32,690 nucleotides of DNA from Bacteroides sp. (GTDB taxonomy: Bacteria; Bacteroidota; Bacteroidia; Bacteroidales; Bacteroidaceae), in the NCBI GenBank assembly GCA_015060705.1, contig SUXY01000036.1:1-32690 (forward strand), in the 5' to 3' direction. Shown piece after piece: positions 7,829 to 15,786 of this stretch (the first letter of the stretch is position 1; the number at the start of each line of letters is the position of its first letter). Below the pieces are notes generated by a model that was given only the letters and a program-made list of their open reading frames with translations, did not search any database and was not told the DNA's origin. Made by a program: the position numbers and the translations under genes.

Positions 7829-8323
7829 CTATTTATTCACCTTTGTGATGTCATAAACAGCTTGACCAACGGTTTCTACTAAGGTAGAATCGTTCACCAT
7901 ACGAAGAGTCGTATCATTCACCACCAAGAAATACATCGGCTTATCGCCATTGTTCGGTGTCAATTTAATACCCTTCTTCGGTTGATTGTTCACCTTCTTA
8001 TGAACAGTATTCTGTTTACCTTTGGTCTTATAGGTTTCGTGATTACCCGGACCATTGGCATCCAAATAAGTGATATCAAGAGTATATACGGTATCAACAC
8101 CGTCAGTAGCTGCACCAAGGGTCAATACATAATCAATACCTGGACCGTCTGCCGCAGGAATAGTACCTGTAAAAATTTCTTCGTCTACTTCAATGCCTGG
8201 AGGCGCCGGTATAATGGCTACTACACTATCATTTTCCATTACTATTTCTGCACCTTTCTTGTTATTGGATTGACAAGAAACAAAAGCCGCCGCAAGGACA
8301 AGCATCATCATGATCTTTTTCAT
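7829..8323 (-). CDS. NlpE-like lipoprotein
   Basis: A 164-residue lipoprotein: signal peptide and lipobox FVSC, with the lipidated Cys17. After a linker, FTGTIPAADGPGIDYVLTL (51-69) matches the start of the NlpE N-terminal domain, a small beta-barrel. In Enterobacteria NlpE senses envelope and copper stress and signals to Cpx. In the classical motif the ADG position reads ADC with a redox-active cysteine pair; here there is no cysteine (AADGPG, 57-62). The sensor role is therefore doubtful. The C-terminal ~60 residues are polar and of unknown role. The gene is divergent from ftnA, and an OxyR-like operator lies between them. Confidence 0.75.
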   Translation of the reverse strand: MKKIMMMLVLAAAFVSCQSNNKKGAEIVMENDSVVAIIPAPPGIEVDEEIFTGTIPAADGPGIDYVLTLGAATDGVDTVYTLDITYLDANGPGNHETYKTKGKQNTVHKKVNNQPKKGIKLTPNNGDKPMYFLVVNDTTLRMVNDSTLVETVGQAVYDITKVNK

Positions 8324-8408
8324 TTTCCAAATGGTTTTAAGTTATCAATCATGTACATAACAATTCGGTCAAATAAAATGTTTATCGTATCCTTATCTGT
8401 AGACAATA

Positions 8409-8444
8409 TTAAGTTTTATCTATCGTCTTATAAAGATTTTCTAT
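8409..8444 (+). promoter_or_regulatory. OxyR-like operator upstream of ftnA
   Basis: Four tetramers read TTAA-N7-CTAT-N6-ATAA-N7-CTAT. The tetramers and the 7-6-7 spacing match those in front of dfx and tpx. OxyR sites are four ATAG/CTAT half-sites about one helical turn apart. The last tetramer ends 32 bases before the -7 box, against 22 in dfx and tpx: one DNA turn further. Confidence 0.5.
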
Positions 8445-8476
8445 GGCTTATTTTAGGGATTATTTATTAAAATTAC

Positions 8477-8484
8477 TACATTTG
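8477..8484 (+). promoter_or_regulatory. Promoter -7 box TACATTTG for ftnA
   Basis: It is an exact TAnnTTTG match 40 nt upstream of the start codon. A clear AAAGGAGG Shine-Dalgarno follows at ~8509-8516, unusual for this organism group. Confidence 0.6.
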
Positions 8485-8524
8485 TCATACACTAATAACT
8501 AATAATTAAAAGGAGGAAAAGATT

Positions 8525-9049
8525 ATGTTAAGCAAGAATTTACACGAAGCTATCAATGCACAGATCAATGCCGAATTGTGGTCAGCTTATCTTTATTTGG
8601 CTATGTCACTCGATGCTGAAACAAAAGGTTACAAAGGTGTAGCCAACTGGTTCTATGTTCAGTTCCAGGAAGAACAAGATCATGCACGTATCTTCATGAA
8701 CTACTTGAATTCGCGCGATGCTAAGGTGACTTTGCTTCCTATCGAAGAAGTACCGGCTACTTGGGATAACGTACTCGATATGTTCAAGCAAACTTTGGAA
8801 CACGAAAAGAAAGTAACTTCTCTCATCAATAATTTGGCTTTCATTGCGAACGAAGACCGTGATTTTGCATCCATCAATCGCCTTGTTTGGTTCATCGACG
8901 AACAAGTGGAAGAAGAAGAATCGGCTCGCGATATGATTGCTGCTGTAGAAGCTGTAGAAGGAAACAAGTATGGTATGTATATGTTGGATAAGGAATTGGC
9001 TGCCCGCGTATACAATACTCCTTCTCCATTGGCAACTGCTGCTGAATAA
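8525..9049 (+). CDS. ftnA: Bacterial non-haem ferritin
   Basis: A 174-residue cytoplasmic iron-storage protein that oxidises Fe(II) and stores it as a mineral inside a 24-mer shell. The ferroxidase residues align number for number with E. coli FtnA: Glu17, Glu50, His53, Glu94, Gln127 and Glu130. Length and the final YNTPSP region are normal. A strong GGAGG ribosome-binding site precedes the ATG. The gene has its own promoter and terminator. The OxyR-like operator upstream suggests induction by peroxide, in keeping with the role of ferritin in limiting Fenton chemistry. Confidence 0.96.
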   Translation: MLSKNLHEAINAQINAELWSAYLYLAMSLDAETKGYKGVANWFYVQFQEEQDHARIFMNYLNSRDAKVTLLPIEEVPATWDNVLDMFKQTLEHEKKVTSLINNLAFIANEDRDFASINRLVWFIDEQVEEEESARDMIAAVEAVEGNKYGMYMLDKELAARVYNTPSPLATAAE

Positions 9050-9067
9050 GAATTTCAGATAAAAGAA

Positions 9068-9098
9068 AAATCCCGGCAAATTGTCGGGATTTCTTTTT
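9068..9098 (+). terminator. Terminator of ftnA
   Basis: AAATCCCG pairs with CGGGATTT (8 bp), followed by CTTTTT. The convergent acetyltransferase stop lies 2 bases later, so the hairpin may act in both directions. Confidence 0.75.
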
Positions 9099-9099
9099 A

Positions 9100-9657
9100 T
9101 CATTCATTTAATTTACGCTTTACTACCGCTGGACAACCAGCTGCTAAAGAATCATCCGGAATATCCTTAGTAACTACACTACCCGCTGCTATGATGCAAC
9201 GATGACCAATGGTCACACCTGGACAAATAATAACTCCTCCCGCTATCCAACAATCTTCGCCAATAGTAATAGGATAACCCGTTTCTTGAGGTTTCCGGCG
9301 CTCCATATAATCCAAAGGATGATTGACAGAATAAAACTGACAATTAGGACCTACTTTGGTATTCTTTCCGATTCGGATAAAAGCACTATCCAGCATGGTA
9401 GCATTGTAGTTGATAAATACATTCTCACCCAAAAGAATGCCATGACCATGGTCGCAATGAAAAGGAGGACAAATGGTGCTATTGTCAGGAATACCTGGTA
9501 TCAATTCCTGAATGAGCTTGCGATAATCCTCATCATGGATGGACATCATTCGCAAACGGGCACAAAGTTTTTGTGCATGAACAATACTCGCTGTTATATT
9601 TTCATCGGCAAATGAATAAAGTTCTTCACTCCGCATCTTTTCAAGTTCAGTCTTCAT
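9100..9657 (-). CDS. Sugar O-acetyltransferase, hexapeptide-repeat (maltose/galactoside type)
   Basis: A 185-residue cytoplasmic enzyme of the LacA/Maa family, which moves an acetyl group from acetyl-CoA to a sugar. The N-terminal helical cap (1-55) contains SIHDEDYRKLIQELIPG. The left-handed beta-helix follows, with hexapeptide-type repeats (IGKNTKVG, ITIGEDCWIAGGV, ICPGVTIGHRC, IAAGSVV). VNHPLD contains His113, the expected catalytic histidine. The C-terminal AAGCPAVVKRK is typical. The sugar acceptor is unknown; such enzymes are often annotated maltose O-acetyltransferase. Its promoter box TATCTTTG lies at 9685-9692, and it is divergent from the lipocalin gene. Confidence 0.88.
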   Translation of the reverse strand: MKTELEKMRSEELYSFADENITASIVHAQKLCARLRMMSIHDEDYRKLIQELIPGIPDNSTICPPFHCDHGHGILLGENVFINYNATMLDSAFIRIGKNTKVGPNCQFYSVNHPLDYMERRKPQETGYPITIGEDCWIAGGVIICPGVTIGHRCIIAAGSVVTKDIPDDSLAAGCPAVVKRKLNE

Positions 9658-9684
9658 TTTCCAGATAATTTGATGATTATGTTA

Positions 9685-9692
9685 CAAAGATA
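9685..9692 (-). promoter_or_regulatory. Promoter -7 box TATCTTTG for the acetyltransferase
   Basis: It is an exact TAnnTTTG match 28 nt upstream of the start. Confidence 0.5.
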
Positions 9693-9747
9693 GTGATAGA
9701 TGAACAAATAACAAGCAATTTCCGTTAATAAGAAAAATGATGAATGG

Positions 9748-10284
9748 ATGAAGAAATATAATAAATTCCTTAATGCTCTTCCAATAATAGCAGCTCTATT
9801 GGCACATAGTTCATGTCAAACCAACAAGCATGTTTCTATCAATACTTCTACTGTAAAGGTACTCAATATTCCGCATTTCATGGGGAAATGGTATGAAATA
9901 GCCCGATACGACCATACTTTTGAAAAAGGAATGACGCATGTAACAGCTGAATATTCTTTGGAGTCCAATGGAAAAATCCGTGTAATAAACAGAGGTATCA
10001 AAAATGGTAAACCAAAAGAAATTGTCGGTAAAGCCAAACAACCCGATCCTGTGGAATATCCTGGACGATTGAAAGTATCTTTTTTCCTCTGGTTTTATAG
10101 CGACTATTATATATTGGAACTGGATAAGGATTATCAGTATGCTTTGATTGGAAGCAGTTCTGACAAGTATTTATGGATATTAAGTCGTACCCCCGAATTG
10201 CCGAAAGATATTTTGGACAAACTTTTAGCAAACATCAAACAACGAGGATACGACTTATCAAGATTGGTCTATGTAAAGCAATGA
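9748..10284 (+). CDS. blc: Lipocalin-family outer-membrane lipoprotein (Blc-like)
   Basis: A 178-residue lipoprotein with signal peptide and lipobox HSSC (Cys23), so it is anchored in the membrane, probably the outer one. MGKWYEIARYDH (45-56) is the signature first strand of lipocalins. WILSRTPELPKDI later in the chain fits the C-terminal part of Blc. Blc-type lipocalins bind fatty acids or lysophospholipids and are linked to envelope stress. The downstream convergent gene is a glycerophosphodiesterase, which also handles lipid-derived molecules. The two stop codons abut with no base between them and no terminator between the genes. Confidence 0.9.
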   Translation: MKKYNKFLNALPIIAALLAHSSCQTNKHVSINTSTVKVLNIPHFMGKWYEIARYDHTFEKGMTHVTAEYSLESNGKIRVINRGIKNGKPKEIVGKAKQPDPVEYPGRLKVSFFLWFYSDYYILELDKDYQYALIGSSSDKYLWILSRTPELPKDILDKLLANIKQRGYDLSRLVYVKQ

Positions 10285-11043
10285 TTATGGAAGCAATGCT
10301 TTGGTTTCCAATGGTTGGTCGGTAGTGATATAATCTACCTTCATGTCGATTAATTTCCGCATTTCAGATTCATTATTCACCGTCCAAACATTGACTTTCA
10401 TATCCAAATCATGTGCTTCTTTCACCCATTCAGGATGCTTATTGAGAATTACACTCTTATGATAGTCAATACCATTGATACCTTTTTTCTTCAATTCGGC
10501 AGGTGCAATGTTACCATTCAGATAAGCAATTTCTGATTCTGGAGTAAGCTTTGCCAACTGTTCACACATGTTCAAGCTAAAAGAAATATATTCCACTTGT
10601 TTTTCCAATCCCATTTTCTTCACCATCTTTACAATGGTTGCAATGGCTTGGTCCTCCATTTCCTTGGTAGGAAGTGGCTTAGCTTCGAGAATCAACTGGA
10701 TATCCAATTTCTTACCTCTCTTCAGATAATTCTTCAAGGTCGGAAGTTTTTCACCATTCTTTATTTTCAACTTTTTCAATTGTTTATAAGAAGTTTCTGG
10801 AATAATCATTCCTTCAATGGTATTGTCATGGTTTACTACCATCTTTCCATCTACTGTCATCAACACATCAAATTCCGATCCATAAAGCTTGGCTTCGGCT
10901 GCCTTTTCCAAAGCTGTAATGGAATTCTGAGCCGAACCTTCTGTCTTCCAAAAACCACGATGAGCAATCACTTGAGTTTGTGCTTGTATACTTAGGATAC
11001 AAGCAACGAGTGCAAGCGCACATAAACCTATTCTTTTAATCAT
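10285..11043 (-). CDS. Glycerophosphodiester phosphodiesterase
   Basis: A 252-residue exported enzyme. It has a signal peptide (1-22, ending IQAQ), followed by IAHRG with His28 and Arg29, then SEFDV with Glu57 and Asp59, and VNHD with His72. These are the metal-binding and catalytic residues of the GDPD family, which splits glycerophosphodiesters such as glycerophosphocholine into glycerol-3-phosphate and an alcohol. The barrel ends with NVWTVNNESEMRKLIDMKVD and ITTDQP, the standard closing motif. A periplasmic location is likely. The promoter box TATATTTG is at 11066-11073. Confidence 0.9.
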   Translation of the reverse strand: MIKRIGLCALALVACILSIQAQTQVIAHRGFWKTEGSAQNSITALEKAAEAKLYGSEFDVLMTVDGKMVVNHDNTIEGMIIPETSYKQLKKLKIKNGEKLPTLKNYLKRGKKLDIQLILEAKPLPTKEMEDQAIATIVKMVKKMGLEKQVEYISFSLNMCEQLAKLTPESEIAYLNGNIAPAELKKKGINGIDYHKSVILNKHPEWVKEAHDLDMKVNVWTVNNESEMRKLIDMKVDYITTDQPLETKALLP

Positions 11044-11065
11044 AGCATGTATTATTTAAGTGGAA

Positions 11066-11073
11066 CAAATATA
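11066..11073 (-). promoter_or_regulatory. Promoter -7 box TATATTTG for the glycerophosphodiesterase
   Basis: It is an exact TAnnTTTG match 23 nt upstream of the start. The promoter lies just before the stop codon of the neighbouring barrel gene. Confidence 0.5.
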
Positions 11074-11083
11074 CCTATTTTAT

Positions 11084-13129
11084 TTAAAACTTCCACCTCA
11101 ATTGTAAATAAAGGTCGCTTTTTACATTTCCATTAATTTGTTCCAAACCAGTACCAATGATTTCTCTATCCCGATAATGAGTCCATCCATATTTGGCTTG
11201 AAGAATAAGATGTTTATTGAATTCATAACGGGCATTGAGAGCCAAACGTTCTCCTTTGCCATAAAAAGAAGGGATACTGAAAGAATAAAGCAATCCTTTT
11301 TCGTATAAGCTGATACGAGAAGCATAATCATCTGTCTGAAACCAAGCACCACTCACATCAAGCTTCAATGGAATTTTTTTTAACTGATAACCAATACTTT
11401 GTCCAATCAATACTCCATTGGAAGCTTCTTGGTCTTGATAAGCATGATGAACTACATCCACCGTAGTTTTCAACATCAGTTCATTATTAGGTGAATAATT
11501 CAATTGATAACGCCATTTTTGTTGGATATAAGGGATTGTAATTTTTTCTCCTTCCTCCGGAGTAAAATCCTTATATTTGTTTTTATACCGATATCTTATG
11601 AACATATCCAGTTCATAACGTGGTGAAAAACTTAATTGAAAAACTCCATCGAAACCATGGGTGCTATTCTTACTTACTTGGTATTTCTTCCATGGAAAAT
11701 AAAAGAAATCTCCGTATGCATTCAATTTGAAATAACGCAATATATTGGTTTCCAATCCTATATAAAATCCACTTTCATTTTGAACCGAACTACCTTCTCC
11801 AATTGAATTGGCATACATACTTTGATAAGCTACATCGTAAAATCGGTTCATAACTACCAGTTGAAAACTTCCTTTCGGGGAATAACGGAGCATATTCATA
11901 GTAGCAATTCTTCCCTGTTTATCTAGAGCTGTTTCTCCTAAGAAAATAAACCGCTTCCAAAAGAATTGATAGTTTACTCCTATATTGAAAAAATCCTTTC
12001 CACGGGGATAGTATTTATTGTATGTACGATCAGTAGGATTCAACACCTTGTTGAAAACATTATAAACACCTGTTAATCCCAGTTCAAAGTTTTTTCCATT
12101 GTAATGAATATGACTGCCTATCAATTGATTAGAGAATGTATTTTTCTTTTCTATATCCTTCAAAACACGATGAAATCCGTCTTCTTTTATGGAAGTTATG
12201 AACTGGTTATCCACAATCCCATCCATGGTCCGATAAGAGTAAAAAGCATCTGCAGATAAGCGATCCACTATATGGATACTCCAAGCTACTCCTTGAAAAT
12301 AATTGTATTCATCGCTAGAAGAATGCTTCTTGATTCCAGTAGATCGATTGTTTAAAGTAGAAAGAGTAGCTGTTTTACCCAAACTGAAATCGGTATTCAT
12401 TACCAATCCATATCCATAATTTAACCGATAGTTTCCCAAAGCCAATGCACGAATCTTACCGATATTCTTTATCAACAAGTAAGGTGAATAATAATCGTAT
12501 CCTTTCTGATTAGGATTAGCAAAGAAAGGTTCTCCCGTATCTTTCTCGGCAGTTAATCCTGCATAAACCTTATCACTATACCGAAAACTATATCTGAAAT
12601 GATGATAATAGGAATCTCCCAAGTATCGTTTATTGGAATCATGATAGCCAGCCCGAGTATAAAAAGGAATATCCACTCTAGTGGAAAACTCCTGTTTACC
12701 ATATTTAAAAACGTTCTTTAATTTGATTTTATCTTCTTCTTTATCAGAATGTTGGAAAGTTATGAACAGTTTTAAACAACGGGCAGTTTGTATGTCCATA
12801 TCTTCCACCATCATTAGCTCCTTATCGCTGAGCATAGGACCATACTTATACAGATAATAAAGAATATTCTCCACTAATTGATCGGATAGAAAAGGAATTC
12901 GTTCCAGTTGTTCTTTGGTAGCTTGATTAATAGAAATAGGGTGTTCCTTCAGCTCTTCCAGATCGGTTATCATATTTTCCCAAGAACGGGAACTATTTTC
13001 ATTGTTCATTACCAATTGCTCAATCATGTTCATCCATGTTTCTTGAGCAAATAAGTTATTCACCGAAAAGCACATTGAAAAACAAATAATTAGCATTGTT
13101 TTCAACCGTTTGTTCATTTTGTATTCCAT
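11084..13129 (-). CDS. Exported helix-hairpin-helix plus beta-barrel protein
   Basis: A 681-residue exported protein. The signal peptide ends at LFAQ (~29). Residues ~60-125 form an HHH-like segment: ISINQATKEQLERIPFLSDQ is the ComEA-type motif, and a second hairpin follows. Residues ~140-681 are alternating aromatic/polar beta strands and end in LYLQLRWKF, a C-terminal Phe as in outer-membrane barrels. HHH domains usually bind DNA, so pairing one with an outer-membrane barrel is unusual, although similar architectures occur across Bacteroidetes without a proven role. DNA uptake is only a guess. The start may instead be the Met at 13117 (MNKRLK). The gene is divergent from the DUF4294-type gene. 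Confidence 0.7.
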   Translation of the reverse strand: MEYKMNKRLKTMLIICFSMCFSVNNLFAQETWMNMIEQLVMNNENSSRSWENMITDLEELKEHPISINQATKEQLERIPFLSDQLVENILYYLYKYGPMLSDKELMMVEDMDIQTARCLKLFITFQHSDKEEDKIKLKNVFKYGKQEFSTRVDIPFYTRAGYHDSNKRYLGDSYYHHFRYSFRYSDKVYAGLTAEKDTGEPFFANPNQKGYDYYSPYLLIKNIGKIRALALGNYRLNYGYGLVMNTDFSLGKTATLSTLNNRSTGIKKHSSSDEYNYFQGVAWSIHIVDRLSADAFYSYRTMDGIVDNQFITSIKEDGFHRVLKDIEKKNTFSNQLIGSHIHYNGKNFELGLTGVYNVFNKVLNPTDRTYNKYYPRGKDFFNIGVNYQFFWKRFIFLGETALDKQGRIATMNMLRYSPKGSFQLVVMNRFYDVAYQSMYANSIGEGSSVQNESGFYIGLETNILRYFKLNAYGDFFYFPWKKYQVSKNSTHGFDGVFQLSFSPRYELDMFIRYRYKNKYKDFTPEEGEKITIPYIQQKWRYQLNYSPNNELMLKTTVDVVHHAYQDQEASNGVLIGQSIGYQLKKIPLKLDVSGAWFQTDDYASRISLYEKGLLYSFSIPSFYGKGERLALNARYEFNKHLILQAKYGWTHYRDREIIGTGLEQINGNVKSDLYLQLRWKF

Positions 13130-13202
13130 TTCTCGTTTTTAAGTTAAATAGTTTTATCAATTACAGCACATATCCTATTTCTTTATTACTTTTACAGCGA
13201 AA

Positions 13203-13799
13203 ATGAAAAGGATACTACTGATAGCATTCTTTTTTTCCTTTATAGCCGTACATCTTCAAGCGCAAGAACAGACGACTACTATAAATGGATATTTGGTACC
13301 TGCTTGTATTTACGAAGGAGATACCATTGCTTCGTTGCGTATGCCTACACTCTATTGTTTTAAACCCTTGAAATTCAAGAATAAAAGACAACGTCAACAA
13401 TACACCCGATTGGTCCGAAACGTAAAGAAAACACTTCCTATTGCCAAGGAAGTAAACCGTGCCATTATCGAAACGTATGAATTCCTACAGACTCTTCCTG
13501 ATGAAAAATCCCGCCAAAAACATCTTCAAGCCGTAGAAAAGAGCGTCAAGGAACAATATACTCCTCGTATGAAGAAACTCACTTTTTCACAGGGAAAGTT
13601 GTTGATAAAACTCATCAATCGTGAAACGGATTCTTCTTCCTATGAATTAGTAAAAGCTTTTCTAGGCCCCTTCAAAGCAGGTTTTTATCAAGCTTTTGCT
13701 GCCATATTCGGTGCCAGCTTGAAAAAAGAATACCACCCCGAAGGAGAAGATGCCATGGTAGAACAAATTGTATTGTTGGTAGAGAGCGGACAGATCTGA
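13203..13799 (+). CDS. DUF4294-type exported protein
   Basis: A 198-residue protein with signal peptide (1-20, ending LQAQ). The body fits the Bacteroidetes DUF4294 family as I remember it: an early NGYLVPACIYEGDTIASLRM stretch and a central Arg/Lys-rich helical region (YTRLVRNVKKTLPIAKEVNR). The family has no established function. It sits divergently to the HHH/barrel gene (73 bp between the starts), so the pair may be co-regulated. Its start codon is only ~10 bases after a weak TACTTTTA box, implying a very short leader. Its stop abuts the stop of the convergent methyltransferase gene. Confidence 0.65.
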   Translation: MKRILLIAFFFSFIAVHLQAQEQTTTINGYLVPACIYEGDTIASLRMPTLYCFKPLKFKNKRQRQQYTRLVRNVKKTLPIAKEVNRAIIETYEFLQTLPDEKSRQKHLQAVEKSVKEQYTPRMKKLTFSQGKLLIKLINRETDSSSYELVKAFLGPFKAGFYQAFAAIFGASLKKEYHPEGEDAMVEQIVLLVESGQI

Positions 13800-14333
13800 T
13801 TAAAAAGACATCATCCGTTTAGCAAATTCCCAAAGAACAATACCTGTAGTTACTGATACATTTAACGAATGTTTGGTACCATATTGAGGAATTTCGATAC
13901 ATCCATCGCATGCATTGACCACTTCTTGCTGAACTCCTTTCACTTCATTCCCCATTACAATAGCATACTTTTTATCGGCATCTAAAGATAGATTATCCAA
14001 CATAGTACTTCCTTCTACTTGTTCGATAGCCAACACTGTATATCCTTGATTATGAAGTTCTTCTACCGCTTCCAATGTATGTTTCTTGTAAGTCCAGTCC
14101 ACAGTATCTTCAGCACCCAAAGCAGTCTTGTGCATTTCCGGATGAGGAGGAGTGGCGGTAATACCACATAAATAAATTCGATTTACCAAAAAGGCATCCG
14201 ACGTACGAAATACGGAACCAATGTTATGCAAACTACGTACTTCATCGAGTACAACGACTAACGGAAGCTTGTCCGCTTGCTTGAATTCATCCACACTTAG
14301 TCGATTTAATTCTGTAATCTTAAGCTTTCTCAT
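13800..14333 (-). CDS. TrmH/SpoU-family RNA 2'-O-methyltransferase
   Basis: A 177-residue protein from the ATG at 14333 (MRKLKITELNRLS). The SPOUT motifs are present: VVVLDEVRSLHNIGSVFRTS (motif 1, with Asn and Arg), IVMGNEVKGVQQEV (motif 2) and the knot-closing SLNVSVTTGIVLWEF (motif 3). The family methylates a ribose 2'-OH in tRNA or rRNA with SAM as donor. The frame stays open for 47 further codons upstream, but the promoter box TATCTTTG (14356-14363) lies within them, and the extra residues are unlike the family. It borders the candidate origin region. Confidence 0.88.
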   Translation of the reverse strand: MRKLKITELNRLSVDEFKQADKLPLVVVLDEVRSLHNIGSVFRTSDAFLVNRIYLCGITATPPHPEMHKTALGAEDTVDWTYKKHTLEAVEELHNQGYTVLAIEQVEGSTMLDNLSLDADKKYAIVMGNEVKGVQQEVVNACDGCIEIPQYGTKHSLNVSVTTGIVLWEFAKRMMSF

Positions 14334-14355
14334 ATAATAGATTGTTTTTCGATGA

Positions 14356-14363
14356 CAAAGATA
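14356..14363 (-). promoter_or_regulatory. Promoter -7 box TATCTTTG that fixes the trmH-type start
   Basis: It is an exact TAnnTTTG match 23 nt upstream of the chosen ATG. Confidence 0.55.
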
Positions 14364-14781
14364 ATACTTATTCTCATAACCTTGTTGATAAGTGTGGAAA
14401 ACATGTAAAAACTTCAAGTACATTTTTTGAAAAATAAAACTTGCAAAATCCAAAAGCCCGTATATAGGAATCACTTTATGAACCCTACAAAAAAGTTAGA
14501 TAGAAATTAAACACCTGGTATCAACACATTTTCAGCTTAATTTTTGGTGTTCATAATTAGAAAGTTTTTAACTTTGCGTATTATCAACTGTTTGTTGATA
14601 AAGTACGTAAAATAAGCAGTATCAGCATTTAGGCTTGTTGGTTATATACTCATATCGAAAATTCTTCGTGAAATAACTTTTCAAGCAAGAATCAGGTACT
14701 TCTTTTTACCAACACAATTAACAAGCAATCATCATCAGTATAAATCTCTTTTTTGAAAAAAGAAGAAAATATATAAATATA
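14364..14781. other. Candidate replication origin region (DnaA-box-like cluster)
   Basis: This AT-rich gap holds repeated motifs close to the DnaA box TTATNCACA. They are TTATCAACA on the minus strand at 14383-14391 and 14593-14601, TTTTCCACA on the minus strand at 14393-14401, GTATCAACA at 14518-14526, TTATCAACT at 14581-14589 and TTACCAACA at 14706-14714. TTTTCCACA fits the E. coli consensus; the others miss by one or two bases. Gene direction and hand-sampled G/C balance change in the sense expected of an origin (more C than G on the plus strand to the left, less so to the right). dnaA is not in view. The region also holds the nadA promoter and leader. Confidence 0.4.
14569..14576 (+). promoter_or_regulatory. 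Promoter -7 box TAACTTTG for nadA, with a ~200-nt leader
   Basis: It is an exact TAnnTTTG match with a TTTG 22 nt upstream. The start site would be near 14583, leaving ~200 nt before the nadA ATG. The leader begins in an inverted repeat (TTATCAAC/GTTGATAA, 14581-14601). Confidence 0.5.
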
Positions 14782-15774
14782 ATGAATAAAGAGGAATGGT
14801 TGAAAAATGGGTATGTTACCGAGCCGGTAGACAAAACCCTCGATTTGAAAGCTGAGATAGACAGACTGCGTAAGGAAAAGAATGCCGTAATCCTCGGCCA
14901 CTACTACCAGTCGGGTGAGATTCAAGATATCGCCGATTTTGTAGGTGATAGCCTTGCTTTGGCACAATGGGCAGCCAAGACGGATGCCGATATTATTGTG
15001 ATGTGTGGTGTTCACTTCATGGGCGAAACAGCCAAGGTACTTTGTCCGGAAAAGAAGGTTTTGGTTCCTGATTTCAATGCTGGATGTTCATTGGCCGATA
15101 GTTGTCCTGCCGATAAGTTTGCACAATTTGTCAAAGAACACCCTGACCATACGGTCATCTCTTATGTTAACACTACAGCAGCCGTCAAAGCGGTAACTGA
15201 TGTAGTGGTAACCTCTACCAATGCCAAGCAGATAGTAGAAAGTTTCCCAAAGGAAGAAAAAATAATCTTTGGTCCGGATAGAAATTTGGGTAATTATATT
15301 AACTCCATTACGAACAGAAACATGCTTTTGTGGGATGGTGCATGTCATGTACATGAACAATTCTCTGTTGAAAAGATTATTGAACTGAAGGCTCAATATC
15401 CGGATGCCGATGTATTGGTACATCCTGAATGTAAGGGTGCTGTAGCAAAATTAGCAGATAAGGTGGCTTCTACTGCTGGCTTGTTGAAATATGCTATCAA
15501 CAGTTCAAAACAAAATTTCATTGTAGCGACCGAAAGTGGTATCCTTCATGAGATGCGTAAACAATGCCCGGAAAAGAACTTTATCCCTGTTCCACCGGAA
15601 GATGGTACATGTGCTTGCAATGAGTGCAACTACATGCGCTTGAATACTCTTGAAAAGCTTTATAATACCTTGAAATATGAATGGCCGGAAGTAACGGTAG
15701 ATCCTGAAATTGCTAAGGAAGCCGTGAAGCCTATCCAGCGTATGTTGGAGATTTCAGAAAAGCTAGGATTATAA
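14782..15774 (+). CDS. nadA: Quinolinate synthase A
   Basis: A 330-residue cytoplasmic 4Fe-4S enzyme of de novo NAD synthesis. It condenses iminoaspartate (made by NadB) with dihydroxyacetone phosphate to give quinolinate. Conserved parts are ILGHYYQSGEIQDIADFVGD near the N-terminus, AGCSLADSC (Cys102), VHPEC (Cys217) and CACNECNYM (Cys277/279/282), which supply the three cluster cysteines. Length is normal for the family. nadB and nadC are not next to it in this window. A perfect palindromic hairpin follows the stop. Confidence 0.97.
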   Translation: MNKEEWLKNGYVTEPVDKTLDLKAEIDRLRKEKNAVILGHYYQSGEIQDIADFVGDSLALAQWAAKTDADIIVMCGVHFMGETAKVLCPEKKVLVPDFNAGCSLADSCPADKFAQFVKEHPDHTVISYVNTTAAVKAVTDVVVTSTNAKQIVESFPKEEKIIFGPDRNLGNYINSITNRNMLLWDGACHVHEQFSVEKIIELKAQYPDADVLVHPECKGAVAKLADKVASTAGLLKYAINSSKQNFIVATESGILHEMRKQCPEKNFIPVPPEDGTCACNECNYMRLNTLEKLYNTLKYEWPEVTVDPEIAKEAVKPIQRMLEISEKLGL

Positions 15775-15786
15775 AAACATATTTAA

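Noticed and set aside
14334..14474. Upstream extension of the TrmH-type gene
   Set aside because: Contains the TATCTTTG promoter and DnaA-box-like sites; the family starts at MRKLKITE.
14692..15015. 107-residue minus-strand ORF overlapping the nadA start
   Set aside because: Most of it is antisense to conserved nadA codons and to its leader; no family resemblance.
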